In this document: positions 7,835 through 15,798 of the stretch, one piece after another | Layout: every line of letters starts with the position of its first letter | How positions within the stretch are numbered: the stretch's first letter is position 1 | Assembly: GCF_023006505.1 (NCBI RefSeq) | Contig: NZ_JALBGV010000068.1 | Span: forward strand, 1 to 33,404 | Direction: 5' to 3' | DNA from: Neorhizobium sp. SHOUNA12A | GTDB taxonomy: Bacteria; Pseudomonadota; Alphaproteobacteria; Rhizobiales; Rhizobiaceae | DNA: 33,404 nt | Position numbers and translations under genes: made by a program | Notes under the pieces: generated by a model | Database searches by the model: none | What the model saw: only the letters and a program-made list of their open reading frames with translations | Told to the model about the DNA's origin: nothing

Positions 7835-8914
7835 TTAGTCCTCCAGTCGCGGATAGGTGGCGAGTGCGTTCTCCCGAACCAGCCGGTCGATCAGGCGTTC
7901 CGGGAAACCGGCGGGGATCGCTGCCTCGCCTTCGAATTGCGCGTGCGGATAGTCGGTCGAAAAGAGCAGCATGTCGTCGCAATCGAGATGTTCAATGATG
8001 CGTTCCAGCTCGGCCGGATCGCGCGGCGCGTCGAAAGGCTGGGTGGTCATGCGGATTTGGCGGCGAACCAGCGCCGACGGCGATTCCTTGACCCAGGGGA
8101 TCTCGATGCGGGCGCCGCGCCAGTCCTTGCTCATCCGCCACATCTGGCCGGGCAGCCAGGAGACGCCGGATTCGATCAGCACGATCTTCATGTCCGGGAA
8201 CTTGCCGAGCACGCCTTCGGAAACGAAACTGCCGACCTGTGCTGCAAAACCCTGGACCTGATGGACGTAATCCTCGGCGAGATAGGAGAGGAAACCGCTC
8301 TGGCTCGGCGCATGGCGATAGGCGCTGCCGGCATGCACGCCGAGCGCAAAACCATGCCGCTGGGCGGCTTCGTAGACCGGCCAGTAGGTGCGGCGACCGA
8401 GCGGCATCTCGCCCATGCAAAGTGTCAGCACCTGCACGAAACGCTTATCATCGGCGAAGCGCTCGATCTCCTCGACGGCTGCTTCCGGGTTCTGCATCGG
8501 CAGGACGAGCGACGCGCGCAGGCGCGGGTCGCGGTCGAGCCATTCCGCCTTCAGCCAGTCGTTGGTGGCGCGGCAGACGGCGGTGGCGAGATAGGGATCG
8601 TAGATCGCATGCACGGCGGTGACGCAGTTGAGGATCGCGTATTTGAGACCGTAGGGATCGAGCAGGTTTTTCCGCAGCTTTTCGACGCCCTTGCCCTCCG
8701 TCGCCTTCCAGTCCTCCCGGAAGAACGGCTTGGTGCGGGTCGGGAAATTGGTGAGCTCGAGACGGTCGACATCGCGCGTCGTGACGATCTCGCGCCAGTA
8801 GTCGTCGAAATAGGGAAGAAGATCCTCGCGCCCCGGCGCGTCCGGATGAACGTCACAATCGATCGCGCCCAATTGCGAAAGCATAGAGCGCTGCTGGGTC
8901 ACAGCAGTATCCAC
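7835..8914 (-). CDS. Amidohydrolase family 2 protein (ACMSD-like metal-dependent hydrolase/decarboxylase), copy 1
   Basis: A 359-residue paralogue of the next gene in the operon. The metal motif IDCDVHP (Asp21, His23) and the C-terminal LFSTDYPH are intact, and the middle holds GVHAGSAYRHAPSQ with the expected metal-binding histidine. The start is GTG at 8914, chosen because GGGAGG lies nine bases upstream. It is the first gene of the leftward set amidohydrolase, amidohydrolase, Rieske ferredoxin. A perfect palindrome about 180 bases upstream matches one in front of the LysR gene, pointing to control by that LysR. The substrate is probably an aromatic or otherwise unsaturated carboxylic acid, by family analogy only. 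Confidence 0.85.
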   Translation of the reverse strand: MDTAVTQQRSMLSQLGAIDCDVHPDAPGREDLLPYFDDYWREIVTTRDVDRLELTNFPTRTKPFFREDWKATEGKGVEKLRKNLLDPYGLKYAILNCVTAVHAIYDPYLATAVCRATNDWLKAEWLDRDPRLRASLVLPMQNPEAAVEEIERFADDKRFVQVLTLCMGEMPLGRRTYWPVYEAAQRHGFALGVHAGSAYRHAPSQSGFLSYLAEDYVHQVQGFAAQVGSFVSEGVLGKFPDMKIVLIESGVSWLPGQMWRMSKDWRGARIEIPWVKESPSALVRRQIRMTTQPFDAPRDPAELERIIEHLDCDDMLLFSTDYPHAQFEGEAAIPAGFPERLIDRLVRENALATYPRLED

Positions 8915-9089
8915 CGCTTAAAACCTCCCTTGTCTGTCGGTCCGGCCGCTCGTTTCGCGGCGGACCTGAACCTCACTCCCAGGCGGCGCGTCGACAGGCG
9001 ACAGCCACCCTCGCATCAGCGATGCGTTTCCTCGATTTGGGAGGGTAAGCGGCACGGGGAGCCAAGAGAATATGCTTTTTCATCGTAGC

Positions 9090-9112
9090 GGCTTTCTCGA
9101 TTCGAGAAAGCC
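9090..9112. promoter_or_regulatory. Candidate LysR operator upstream of the amidohydrolase operon
   Basis: GGCTTTCTCGA (9090-9100) and TCGAGAAAGCC (9102-9112) are perfect inverted copies around one central base. The core TTTCT-3 bases-TTCGAGAAA (9093-9109) recurs with the same spacing at 10124-10140, in front of the LysR gene. The site lies between the LysR stop (9154) and the amidohydrolase start (8914), both read leftward. It could also act as a hairpin at the end of the LysR transcript, but no T run follows on the minus strand. Confidence 0.55.
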
Positions 9113-9153
9113 AAAGGCCTTCCAGCTTTTCTTCCCAGGCAAAAGTGGCGCGC

Positions 9154-10059
9154 TCAAGCGGCGCGGTCGCCGATCACCAGAGCCGTGTGCATATGGATAC
9201 GCAGCCATTCCATCAGCGCGCGCACGGTCGGTTTGCGCGCCTGGGTCTGGGGGATGAGCGCCTTCAGCCAGAGCTCCGCTACGGGAAAGTCGGGCAGCAA
9301 CTCGATCAGCTTGCCGCTCCGGATCGATTCCTCCGCCACGTAATTCGCCACCATGGCGACGCCACGGCCTCGCAGCGCCAGGTCGTGCAGGATTTGGGTA
9401 TCGTTGGCGCTGAAGGCGGAGCGCACCTCGACATCGATCGGGCCGCCGGGGCTCAGGAACGACCAGGTCGAGCCGGTCGCGTGGAAGGTAAGGCAGATAT
9501 GATCGACGAGGTCGCGCGGATGTTTCGGCAGGCCGCGGTTTTCGAGATAGTCGGGAGCCGCGCAGAGTTTTCGCGGGTAAGGACAGAGCGGCTCGTCGAT
9601 GACATTCGAATAGGAGGCGGGCAGGGCACCGAGCGCGATATCGTATCCCTCTTCCGCGGGATTGACCGAACGGTCGACCAGGGCAAGGTCCATGGTGACG
9701 TTCGGATTTTCCTGCTGGAAATCGCTGAGGATGCGGGCGAGGAAGGCGATCGTCACCGTCGTCGGCGCCTTGATCCTCAAATGACCCTCGATCCGCTGGG
9801 CGACCGCGGCCGCTCCGCTGATGGCATCGTCGATCTCCTTGACCAGCGATTGGTAGCGGGGCAGGTAACGTTCGCCGACCTCCGTCAGGATAATCTGGCG
9901 GGTCGAGCGGATGAAGAGTTTGACCCGCATCTGGTCTTCCAGCCGGCTGACGCGTTTCGTCACGACCGAGGGTGCGACGCCGAGATGACGGCCCGCCGCC
10001 GAAAAACTGCCGGACCGGGCAACCGCCAGAAACGTGCGGATATTGATAAGCGTATCCAA
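9154..10059 (-). CDS. LysR family transcriptional regulator
   Basis: A 301-residue LysR regulator if read from the TTG at 10059, which gives NIRTFLAVARSGSFSAAGRH near the N-terminus as usual for the family. That start has GGGAG ten bases upstream. Starts at 10122 or 10188 would add 21-43 residues ahead of the helix-turn-helix and would place coding sequence over the candidate operator, so they are less likely. The winged helix-turn-helix covers about residues 1-60 (VAPSVVTKRVSRLEDQ, LFIRSTRQIILTEVG) and the rest is the effector-binding domain. The gene lies upstream of and in line with the amidohydrolase/Rieske set and is divergent from an ABC importer operon. It probably regulates the former; the effector is unknown. 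Confidence 0.88.
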   Translation of the reverse strand: MDTLINIRTFLAVARSGSFSAAGRHLGVAPSVVTKRVSRLEDQMRVKLFIRSTRQIILTEVGERYLPRYQSLVKEIDDAISGAAAVAQRIEGHLRIKAPTTVTIAFLARILSDFQQENPNVTMDLALVDRSVNPAEEGYDIALGALPASYSNVIDEPLCPYPRKLCAAPDYLENRGLPKHPRDLVDHICLTFHATGSTWSFLSPGGPIDVEVRSAFSANDTQILHDLALRGRGVAMVANYVAEESIRSGKLIELLPDFPVAELWLKALIPQTQARKPTVRALMEWLRIHMHTALVIGDRAA

Positions 10060-10123
10060 TGTCTTAGGTCTCCCATGCCGCTCTGCCGAACGGCCCTCCG
10101 CGTAAACGGTAGCACAATTCATC

Positions 10124-10140
10124 TTTCTATTTTCGAGAAA
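10124..10140. promoter_or_regulatory. Candidate LysR operator in front of the LysR gene
   Basis: TTTCT (10124-10128), three bases, then TTCGAGAAA (10132-10140). This repeats the core of the palindrome at 9093-9109 with identical spacing. It lies 65 bases upstream of the proposed LysR start, a normal place for autoregulation. The symmetry is weaker than in the other copy. Confidence 0.5.
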
Positions 10141-10549
10141 AGTGAATGTAAAAAAATGGTGCTTTTCCCCTGCACGGGAAAAGGTCAATCTAACAGAGAG
10201 GGAATTCCGATGCCGGCTGGCGTCGCCGCGACCGGCAGGGAGAGCCGGCGCAGATCGGAGTTCAAAAAGGGAGTTTGCAGTTGGCCAAGGCCAATCCTGT
10301 CCGAACCGAAGGCCTGAATGCTCCGCATCATGCGGTGCTTATCAGGGACCTTGTCAATTGCAGGGCCCGCGCCAGATCGTTTCCGGAACGCCGGTGAGCG
10401 GTCGGGACTGAGCAGCTGTTCGGGAAAGCGCCGCCGCTTGCGGTGAAAAGGGAGATCGCGGTCGGTGGCCGCAGAAATTTTGAGCGTCGAGTGCCGGGAT
10501 CGGGTCCCGGGCGCGATGCTCGATCGTCGGTTCCAGGGAGGAGAGACAC
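10141..10549. other. Gap of about 410 bases before the ABC binding-protein gene
   Basis: No gene is supported here. The stretch holds the 5' side of the rightward importer operon and ends in the strong ribosome site GGGAGGAGAG at 10536-10545. No convincing -35/-10 pair, riboswitch or repeat was recognised. Confidence 0.5.
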
Positions 10550-11629
10550 GTGACGATAAACACATCCATGACTTCGGCCATTCAGAAGGCCTCGGCCATT
10601 CAAAAATGGTCGCGCCGGGTTTTCATGGCGGCTGCGGGCAGCCTTGCCATCTCGGCAGCGGCCGGCCTGCCTGCCTTCGCGCAGGATGCCGAGTGGCAGA
10701 AGCTGATCGACGCGGGCAAGAAGGAGGGCTCGCTCGTCCTTTATACCGCGCTCGTCGGCCAGCCGAGCACCAAGCAGATCGCCGAGGCCTTCACCAAGCA
10801 ATACGGAATTTCGGTTGAGGTGCTGGAAGCGCGCGCCTCCGAAATCCGCGAACGCGTCCGGGTCGAGCAGGCCGCGGGCCGCTTCGCCGCCGACGTGATG
10901 TTCACCAGCGAAGGGCAGACCATGCTCTACGACAAGGAGGACAAGTCCGTCGATCCGCTGCCGGTGACCCCGAATTCGCAGAAGATCGGCGACAAGTTCA
11001 AGCTCAAGGTGCCGATGGCCTCGGTCATGACCATTCCCTATGGGATCATGATCAACACCGGCCTCGTGAAGCCGGCCGACGAGCCGAAGAGCTGGAAAGA
11101 CATTGCCGATCCCAAATGGCAGGGCAAGATCCTGTCCGACGATCCGCGCGCGATCGGTGCCGGTTACCTCTGGTTCTTCTCGACCTATGACAAGATCGGC
11201 GAAGACTATGTGAAGAAGGTCGCGAACCAGAAGCTCGTCTTCACCCGCGACCAGCGCGAATCGCAGCGCCGCACCGCACGCGGTGAATATTCGATCTACA
11301 TGCCGGTCATCATGACCGACTTCTCGGATCTGAAGGGACTGCCGGTCAAGTTCATCATTCCCGAGGAGGGCGTTCCTTACGTTCTTTACGGCAACGTCAT
11401 GCTCAAGAAGGCTCCGCACCCGAACGCCGCCAAGCTCTATCTCGATTTCATGCAGGGCCCGGTCGTGCAGAAAATCTATGCGAGCCTCGGCTACGGTCCT
11501 GTCCTTCCCGGCATGACCGAAGGCCTGCCGGCGGACGTCAAGGCGATTTCCGAAGCCAAGCTCTACGGCACGACGGACACGACCCGCCAGAACGAGATGC
11601 TGGCCAAGTCCAAGGACATCTTCAAGTAA
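10550..11629 (+). CDS. ABC transporter substrate-binding protein, family 1 (ferric iron/polyamine type)
   Basis: A 359-residue periplasmic binding protein of the AfuA/FbpA/PotD-like group (SBP_bac_1/6). The GTG at 10550 is chosen as start because GGAGG lies eight bases upstream; an in-frame ATG six codons on is the alternative. The signal peptide contains a twin-arginine motif (WSRRVFMAAAG) and ends near AFAQD, residue 44-46. The mature part begins EWQKLIDAGKKEGSLVLYTA, typical for this group. The next genes encode a double permease and an ATPase, so the operon is complete. The family carries Fe(III), 2-aminoethylphosphonate, polyamines or thiamine-like ligands. The iron-binding tyrosine pair of FbpA was not clearly identified, so the ligand is left open. 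Confidence 0.9.
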   Translation: MTINTSMTSAIQKASAIQKWSRRVFMAAAGSLAISAAAGLPAFAQDAEWQKLIDAGKKEGSLVLYTALVGQPSTKQIAEAFTKQYGISVEVLEARASEIRERVRVEQAAGRFAADVMFTSEGQTMLYDKEDKSVDPLPVTPNSQKIGDKFKLKVPMASVMTIPYGIMINTGLVKPADEPKSWKDIADPKWQGKILSDDPRAIGAGYLWFFSTYDKIGEDYVKKVANQKLVFTRDQRESQRRTARGEYSIYMPVIMTDFSDLKGLPVKFIIPEEGVPYVLYGNVMLKKAPHPNAAKLYLDFMQGPVVQKIYASLGYGPVLPGMTEGLPADVKAISEAKLYGTTDTTRQNEMLAKSKDIFK

Positions 11630-11644
11630 GCCTCCCAGGCCGCT

Positions 11645-11679
11645 GCCGGTCCGATGTTCGGGCCGGCGGTGCCGTTTTT
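11645..11679 (+). terminator. Hairpin between binding-protein and permease genes
   Basis: GCCGGTCCGA (11645-11654) and TCGGGCCGGC (11658-11667) pair with one G-T wobble around a 3-base loop; five T follow at 11675-11679 after a short spacer. The position suggests partial termination or protection of the 3' end, so that more binding protein than permease is made. The tight loop and spaced T run make it a weak terminator. Confidence 0.5.
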
Positions 11680-11703
11680 CATACCCGGAGCCGCGAGGAT
11701 CCC

Positions 11704-13470
11704 ATGACGATTATCCACAATCGCCCCCTAGACGACATCGCCGAAACTGCGCCGACGATTGCCGGCAATGCTTTCACGCGCGCCTTTTCGGGCGGATCGC
11801 TGTGGCGTCTGATCGGCATGCTGGTGCTGATCCTGATCCTTGGCTTCCTGACGATCTATCCGCTCGCCATGCTGCTTTATGGCAGCCTGCATTCGACGCC
11901 GCCCGGTATGGCCGGCGAGTTCAATCTCAATGGCTACCGGTCGATCATGACCACCCAGAACCTCATCGTTCTGGCCAACACGATCGGCATTTCGCTTGCG
12001 AAAACCATACCGTCGCTGACGATCGCGGTGTTTCTCGCCTGGATCGTGGCGCGCACAGACACGCCGTTCCGCGGCACGCTGGAAGTGCTGATCACGCTGC
12101 CGTTCTTCATTCCGCCGATCCTGACCGCGATGGCCTGGGGCATGCTGGCCAACCCGCAGGTGGGCGTCATCAACATGGTCTGGCGCTGGGCAACCGGGGC
12201 GACCGATCCACTCGTCAACATCTATTCCTATGGTGGCGTCATCTGGCACATGTGCCAATATTCGATCCCGTTCCTGTTCCTGTTCATGGTCGACGCGTTC
12301 CGGGCGATGGACCCGTCGCTCGAGGAATCGAGCCGCATGTGCGGCGCCTCGCGCTGGACGACTTTTCGCAAGATCACCCTGCTCCTGATGCTGCCAGTGC
12401 TGACCAGCTCGTTCATGCTGAGCTTCATCAAGGGCATCGAGACCTTCGAGTCGGCGCTGTTCTTCGGCCTGCCCGCAGGCATCAAGGTGATCACCACCGA
12501 CATCTACGAGTCGATCAACCACCGCGCGACGCCCGACTACCAGTACGCGACGTCGCTTTCCTTCGCGATCATGGGGCTGATGTTCCTGCTCGTCATCTGG
12601 CAGTGGTGGATGCTGCGCGGCAAGAGTTTCCAGACCGTCACGGGCAAGGGGTTTCGCCCGAGCGTCATGGAGCTCGGCCCCTGGCGCTGGGTCACCTTCG
12701 CCTTCTGCGTGCTGTTCTTCTTCATCACGGTCGTGCTGCCGATCGGACAGCTGATGCTCGGCTCGTTCTTCCGCTTCTTCGGCTTCTACACCTATGACAT
12801 GCTGACCCTGGAGCACTACAGGGCCGTCTTCGCCAACAGCGAATTCTGGCGGGCGGTCCGCAATACGATGGTGCTCGGCCTGCTCGGCGCCACCGCGACC
12901 ATGGCGCTCGGCGCGATCGTCGCCTACATCTCGGTGCGCACCCGCTGGCGCGGCCGCAACCTGGTCGACAGCATGGCCTGGCTTCCGTGGATGATGCCGG
13001 GCATGGTCCTCGGCGTCGGTTTCCTCTGGGCATTTGCGATGCTTCCGGGACCGATCCCGATCTATGGCACCATCTGGGCGCTGCTGCTTGCCTATATCGC
13101 GCTCGGCACGCCGGTTTCCGTGCGGGTGATGACCGGCGCCTATCACCAGCTTTCCTACGACCTGGAAGAATGTTCGCGTGTCCACGGAGCCAGCTGGTTC
13201 CAGACCATGTGGCGGATCATGGTGGCGCTTGCCTGGCCGGCCTTCGCCGTCGGCTGGGTGCTGACCTTCTTCGGCATCATGCGCGAGCTGTCGGCGTCGA
13301 TCCTTCTCTATTCGGTGGGATCGGAAACGCTGGCGGTGGTGCTGATGAAACTTTGGGCCAACGGCAATGCCGAACAGGTGAGCGTCATCGGCCTGATGAT
13401 GATGCTCCTGGTCATCGTGTTCCGCTGGGTGCAGCTCAGTTTCATCAAATCGCGCATCAGCAAGCTCTAG
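11704..13470 (+). CDS. ABC transporter permease with two fused permease domains (FbpB/AfuB-like)
   Basis: A 588-residue inner-membrane protein with two binding-protein-dependent permease domains in one chain, about residues 30-300 and 330-585, so one copy can form the whole pore. Each half has its own coupling loop: EESSRMCGASRWTTFRKI in the first and EECSRVHGASWFQTMWRI in the second. These are the EAA-type motifs that contact the ATPase. About twelve hydrophobic segments are visible. This architecture is usual for the ferric-iron (FbpB) family. ATG 11704 has GAGGA upstream. The gene lies between the binding-protein and ATPase genes and serves the same importer. Confidence 0.92.
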   Translation: MTIIHNRPLDDIAETAPTIAGNAFTRAFSGGSLWRLIGMLVLILILGFLTIYPLAMLLYGSLHSTPPGMAGEFNLNGYRSIMTTQNLIVLANTIGISLAKTIPSLTIAVFLAWIVARTDTPFRGTLEVLITLPFFIPPILTAMAWGMLANPQVGVINMVWRWATGATDPLVNIYSYGGVIWHMCQYSIPFLFLFMVDAFRAMDPSLEESSRMCGASRWTTFRKITLLLMLPVLTSSFMLSFIKGIETFESALFFGLPAGIKVITTDIYESINHRATPDYQYATSLSFAIMGLMFLLVIWQWWMLRGKSFQTVTGKGFRPSVMELGPWRWVTFAFCVLFFFITVVLPIGQLMLGSFFRFFGFYTYDMLTLEHYRAVFANSEFWRAVRNTMVLGLLGATATMALGAIVAYISVRTRWRGRNLVDSMAWLPWMMPGMVLGVGFLWAFAMLPGPIPIYGTIWALLLAYIALGTPVSVRVMTGAYHQLSYDLEECSRVHGASWFQTMWRIMVALAWPAFAVGWVLTFFGIMRELSASILLYSVGSETLAVVLMKLWANGNAEQVSVIGLMMMLLVIVFRWVQLSFIKSRISKL

Positions 13471-13476
13471 GCTTCA

Positions 13477-13508
13477 GGCCCGGCGGCTGCGCCCGCCGGC
13501 CGATTTTT
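13477..13508 (+). terminator. Hairpin between permease and ATPase genes
   Basis: GGCCCGGCGG (13477-13486) pairs with CCGCCGGCC (13493-13501) with one bulged C; the loop is 6 bases and GA plus five T follow (13504-13508). It has the form of an intrinsic terminator but lies inside the importer operon, 50 bases ahead of the ATPase start, so it more likely attenuates than ends transcription. Confidence 0.5.
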
Positions 13509-13557
13509 GGTTGTCGTTTAAGCGGATTCTGGCATCCGCTCCGAAAGGAAGAGAAAT

Positions 13558-14652
13558 ATGGCTTCGGTGACGCTCGAAAACGTGAGCCGCATGTATGGCG
13601 CGGTAACCGCCGTGGACAACGTGAACCTGAAGATCAAGAGCGGCGAATTCGTCACGCTGCTCGGGCCGTCGGGCTGCGGCAAGACGACGACGCTGCGCAT
13701 GGTGGCTGGGCTCGAAAAGAATACCGGCGGCCGCATCGCGATCGGCGACAATGTCGTGTCGGATTCGGAGAAGGGCTATTTTGTGCCCTCCGAACGCCGC
13801 CGTCTCGGCATGGTCTTCCAGTCCTATGCGATCTGGCCGCATATGACGGTGTTCGACAACGTCGCCTATCCCTTGCGCATCCGTCGCCGCCCGGACAAGG
13901 AAATCAACGATCGCGTCATGAACGCGCTGCGCCTCGTCGAGATGGAGCAATATGCCGAGCGTCCGTCGCCGGCACTGTCCGGCGGCCAGCAGCAGCGCGT
14001 GGCGATCGCTCGTGCGCTGGTGTTCGAGCCGGAAGTGCTGCTCCTCGACGAACCGCTCTCCAACCTCGATGCGCGCCTGCGCACCCAGATGGGCGACGAT
14101 TTCCGGGCCCTCCAGCAGCGTCTGAAGATCACCGCCCTTTACGTTACCCACGATCAGGCGGAAGCCATGGCGCTGTCCGACCGGGTCGTCGTCATGCATG
14201 GCGGCAAGATTTTGCAGGTCGGCGCGCCGGAGGAAATCTACCGCCGGCCGGAAAACCGCCAGGTGGCCGCCTTCTTCGGAACGCCCAATCTCCTAAACGC
14301 GACGGTCAAGGACTGCCGCCCGAACGGCGGGCAATATTACAAGCTCTCGGTCGAAGGCCAGGGCTGGTCCGGCGACTGTCATGCGGCAACCGAAATGCCG
14401 AAGGGCGCGGATGTCACAGTCATGGTTCGGCCGGAAAACCTGCATGTCCGGGATGCGGGTCAGGTGAACGGCGACCTGTCGTGGGCGGGCGAGGTTTCGC
14501 AGGCGATCTTCCGCGGCTCGCACCGCTCGATCATGGTCAAGACCCCGGCGCAGACCCTGCATGTCGAGGCCTCGTCGCTTTCCCATGTCGATATCGGCCG
14601 CCCGGTCACTGTCGCCGCACCCGTGGAGGCTGCCTGGGCGGTGCGGAACTGA
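13558..14652 (+). CDS. ABC transporter ATP-binding protein (PotA/FbpC-like)
   Basis: A 364-residue ATPase that powers the importer encoded just upstream. All motifs are present: Walker A GPSGCGKTT, Q-loop VFQSYAIWPHM, signature LSGGQQQR, Walker B LLLDEPLSNLD, and the switch histidine in YVTHDQAEAM. After about residue 240 comes a TOBE-type C-terminal domain (NLLNATVKDCRPNGG, VMVRPENLHV), as in ATPases of the polyamine/iron/maltose group. The length is normal. AAGGAAGAG precedes ATG 13558. It is the last gene of the operon; a GntR regulator read in the same direction follows after 133 bases. Confidence 0.93.
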   Translation: MASVTLENVSRMYGAVTAVDNVNLKIKSGEFVTLLGPSGCGKTTTLRMVAGLEKNTGGRIAIGDNVVSDSEKGYFVPSERRRLGMVFQSYAIWPHMTVFDNVAYPLRIRRRPDKEINDRVMNALRLVEMEQYAERPSPALSGGQQQRVAIARALVFEPEVLLLDEPLSNLDARLRTQMGDDFRALQQRLKITALYVTHDQAEAMALSDRVVVMHGGKILQVGAPEEIYRRPENRQVAAFFGTPNLLNATVKDCRPNGGQYYKLSVEGQGWSGDCHAATEMPKGADVTVMVRPENLHVRDAGQVNGDLSWAGEVSQAIFRGSHRSIMVKTPAQTLHVEASSLSHVDIGRPVTVAAPVEAAWAVRN

Positions 14653-14702
14653 TCGTTCCGGGGTAGGCCGGAATATGGAAAACTTGCGTTTTGTCGCAGA
14701 TA

Positions 14703-14714
14703 TTCAATATTGAA
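14703..14714. promoter_or_regulatory. Short palindrome upstream of the GntR gene
   Basis: TTCAATATTGAA is a perfect 12-base palindrome in the 133-base gap between the ATPase and GntR genes, 71 bases ahead of the GntR start. It could be an operator. It does not resemble the TTGTATCCCAAA sites elsewhere in the window. Confidence 0.3.
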
Positions 14715-14785
14715 GCGATGTTCCCGTCGGTCTGTCTTCGTCCGGCGCGATCCGCATTTCGATATGGCGCAGGTGAGGCCCAAGC

Positions 14786-15601
14786 ATGACCACAGGCACC
14801 CGAACTCAGAATCCTCCCGGGCCTGAGAAGCAGGAGACCCGCCAGCAGCACGTGATCGACAAGCTGAGGACCTGGGCGAGCGACGGCACGATCGATCCGC
14901 GCAAGAAACTCTCCGAATCCGGGCTTGCCGAGGCGCTCGGCGTGTCGCGAACGCCGATCCGGCATGCGCTGGCCGTGCTCGTCGAAGAGGGCGTGCTGCA
15001 GCGCGTCGGCGCCCGCGGTTATCGGGTCCGGGCCTACAAGGTGGCCGACGTGATCGAGGCGATCGAGCTGCGTTCGATGATCGAAGGTTATGCGGCCAAG
15101 AAGATCGCCAGTGAGGGCCCGTCGCCGACGCTGGTGGCGGAGCTCAAGGATTGCCTGCGCGAAGGTGACGACATCTTCGAGAACGGCGGCATCGACGATC
15201 CGGTCAACGAGGAACGTTATGCGGCGATGAACCTGCGTTTCCACACGCTGATCATCGAAGCCGGAGGCGGAAACCTGCTGCACCAACTCACCAGCCTTTT
15301 CGACCGGGTGCCGTTCGGTGCACCGGATTCGATCCGCTTCGACAACATCACCCGCAAGGAGCGGGCGCAGCATCTGCATTACGCGCACTGGCAGCACCAT
15401 CACATGGTCTCGGCGCTGATCGCCCGCGACGGCGCCCGCGCCGAAAGCCTTTTCCGCGAGCATGGCGAAGGGGTGAAGATCAGCCTCGGCATCAGCAAGG
15501 GGCTTTTCGCGATCGACGGCTCGCGCATCCTGCCGATCTTCGACCTCGACAGTCCGGCCGGTCATATCAATGGCCTGATGCAGGACGAAAACGAAGACTA
15601 G
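14786..15601 (+). CDS. GntR family transcriptional regulator, FCD (FadR) subfamily
   Basis: A 271-residue regulator with an N-terminal winged helix, about residues 20-85: KKLSESGLAEALGVSRTPIR, then ALAVLVEEGVLQRVGARGYRV. It is followed by an all-helical FCD ligand domain. Histidines in MNLRFH, HWQHHHM and FREHGEG fit the metal-site positions of FCD domains. The N-terminal extension of about 20 residues is slightly long. A ribosome site AGGTGAGG precedes the start. FCD regulators usually sense carboxylic acids and bind operators of the type TNGTNNNACNA. The gene lies just upstream of the O-demethylase gene, whose promoter region has sites close to that pattern, so it is the best local candidate to control the aromatic genes. 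Confidence 0.9.
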   Translation: MTTGTRTQNPPGPEKQETRQQHVIDKLRTWASDGTIDPRKKLSESGLAEALGVSRTPIRHALAVLVEEGVLQRVGARGYRVRAYKVADVIEAIELRSMIEGYAAKKIASEGPSPTLVAELKDCLREGDDIFENGGIDDPVNEERYAAMNLRFHTLIIEAGGGNLLHQLTSLFDRVPFGAPDSIRFDNITRKERAQHLHYAHWQHHHMVSALIARDGARAESLFREHGEGVKISLGISKGLFAIDGSRILPIFDLDSPAGHINGLMQDENED

Positions 15602-15631
15602 GAACGTTTGCGGGCGCCGAAATAATTCCGC

Positions 15632-15656
15632 TTGGGATCCCAAAATGCCAATTTTG
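15632..15656. promoter_or_regulatory. Twin palindrome downstream of the GntR gene
   Basis: TTGGGATCCCAA (15632-15643) is a perfect 12-base palindrome. Overlapping it, CAAAAT (15641-15646) and ATTTTG (15651-15656) form a second hairpin. The ATCCCAA half recurs at 15791 and 19315 and, with one change, at 15956, which is why an operator role is considered. It begins 31 bases after the GntR stop and has no clear T run, so a terminator is less likely. Confidence 0.4.
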
Positions 15657-15786
15657 CTCGCGGATGGCGGCAATCCGGATCAAGTTTGTTTTTCTGCGTT
15701 GCACCAAATATCACCATATATTATGCACACAGCGTAATTCTAATGGGCTGTCGCCGCGCTTTTGGCAGTGAGGCCGAAATCCGGTA

Positions 15787-15798
15787 TTGTATCCCAAA
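15787..15798 (+). promoter_or_regulatory. Candidate operator TTGTATCCCAAA, copy 1
   Basis: This 12-mer occurs again, identical, at 19499-19510 upstream of the TRAP operon. A related CGTATCCCGAA lies at 15953. The match to the FCD-GntR consensus TNGTNNNACNA is one base short. It lies 220 bases ahead of the O-demethylase start. Binding by the neighbouring GntR protein is inferred. Confidence 0.5.

Noticed and set aside
6119..9088. A 989-codon open frame on the plus strand
   Set aside because: It runs antisense across the Rieske and both amidohydrolase genes, whose motifs are intact on the minus strand. Its protein is rich in Arg, Asp and Gly with no domain. It is a by-product of high GC content.
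9643..9663. A further GTATCCC site inside the LysR gene
   Set aside because: It lies within the coding sequence for the EEGYDIALG region and lacks the flanking CAAA, so it is probably chance.
11728..13185. A 485-codon minus-strand frame over the double permease gene
   Set aside because: The composition is biased (Glu, His, Arg, Asp), as expected when reading opposite a membrane protein. The plus-strand gene is certain.
12987..14666. A 559-codon plus-strand frame overlapping the permease and ATPase genes
   Set aside because: It reads out of frame across two well-supported genes and contains no domain.
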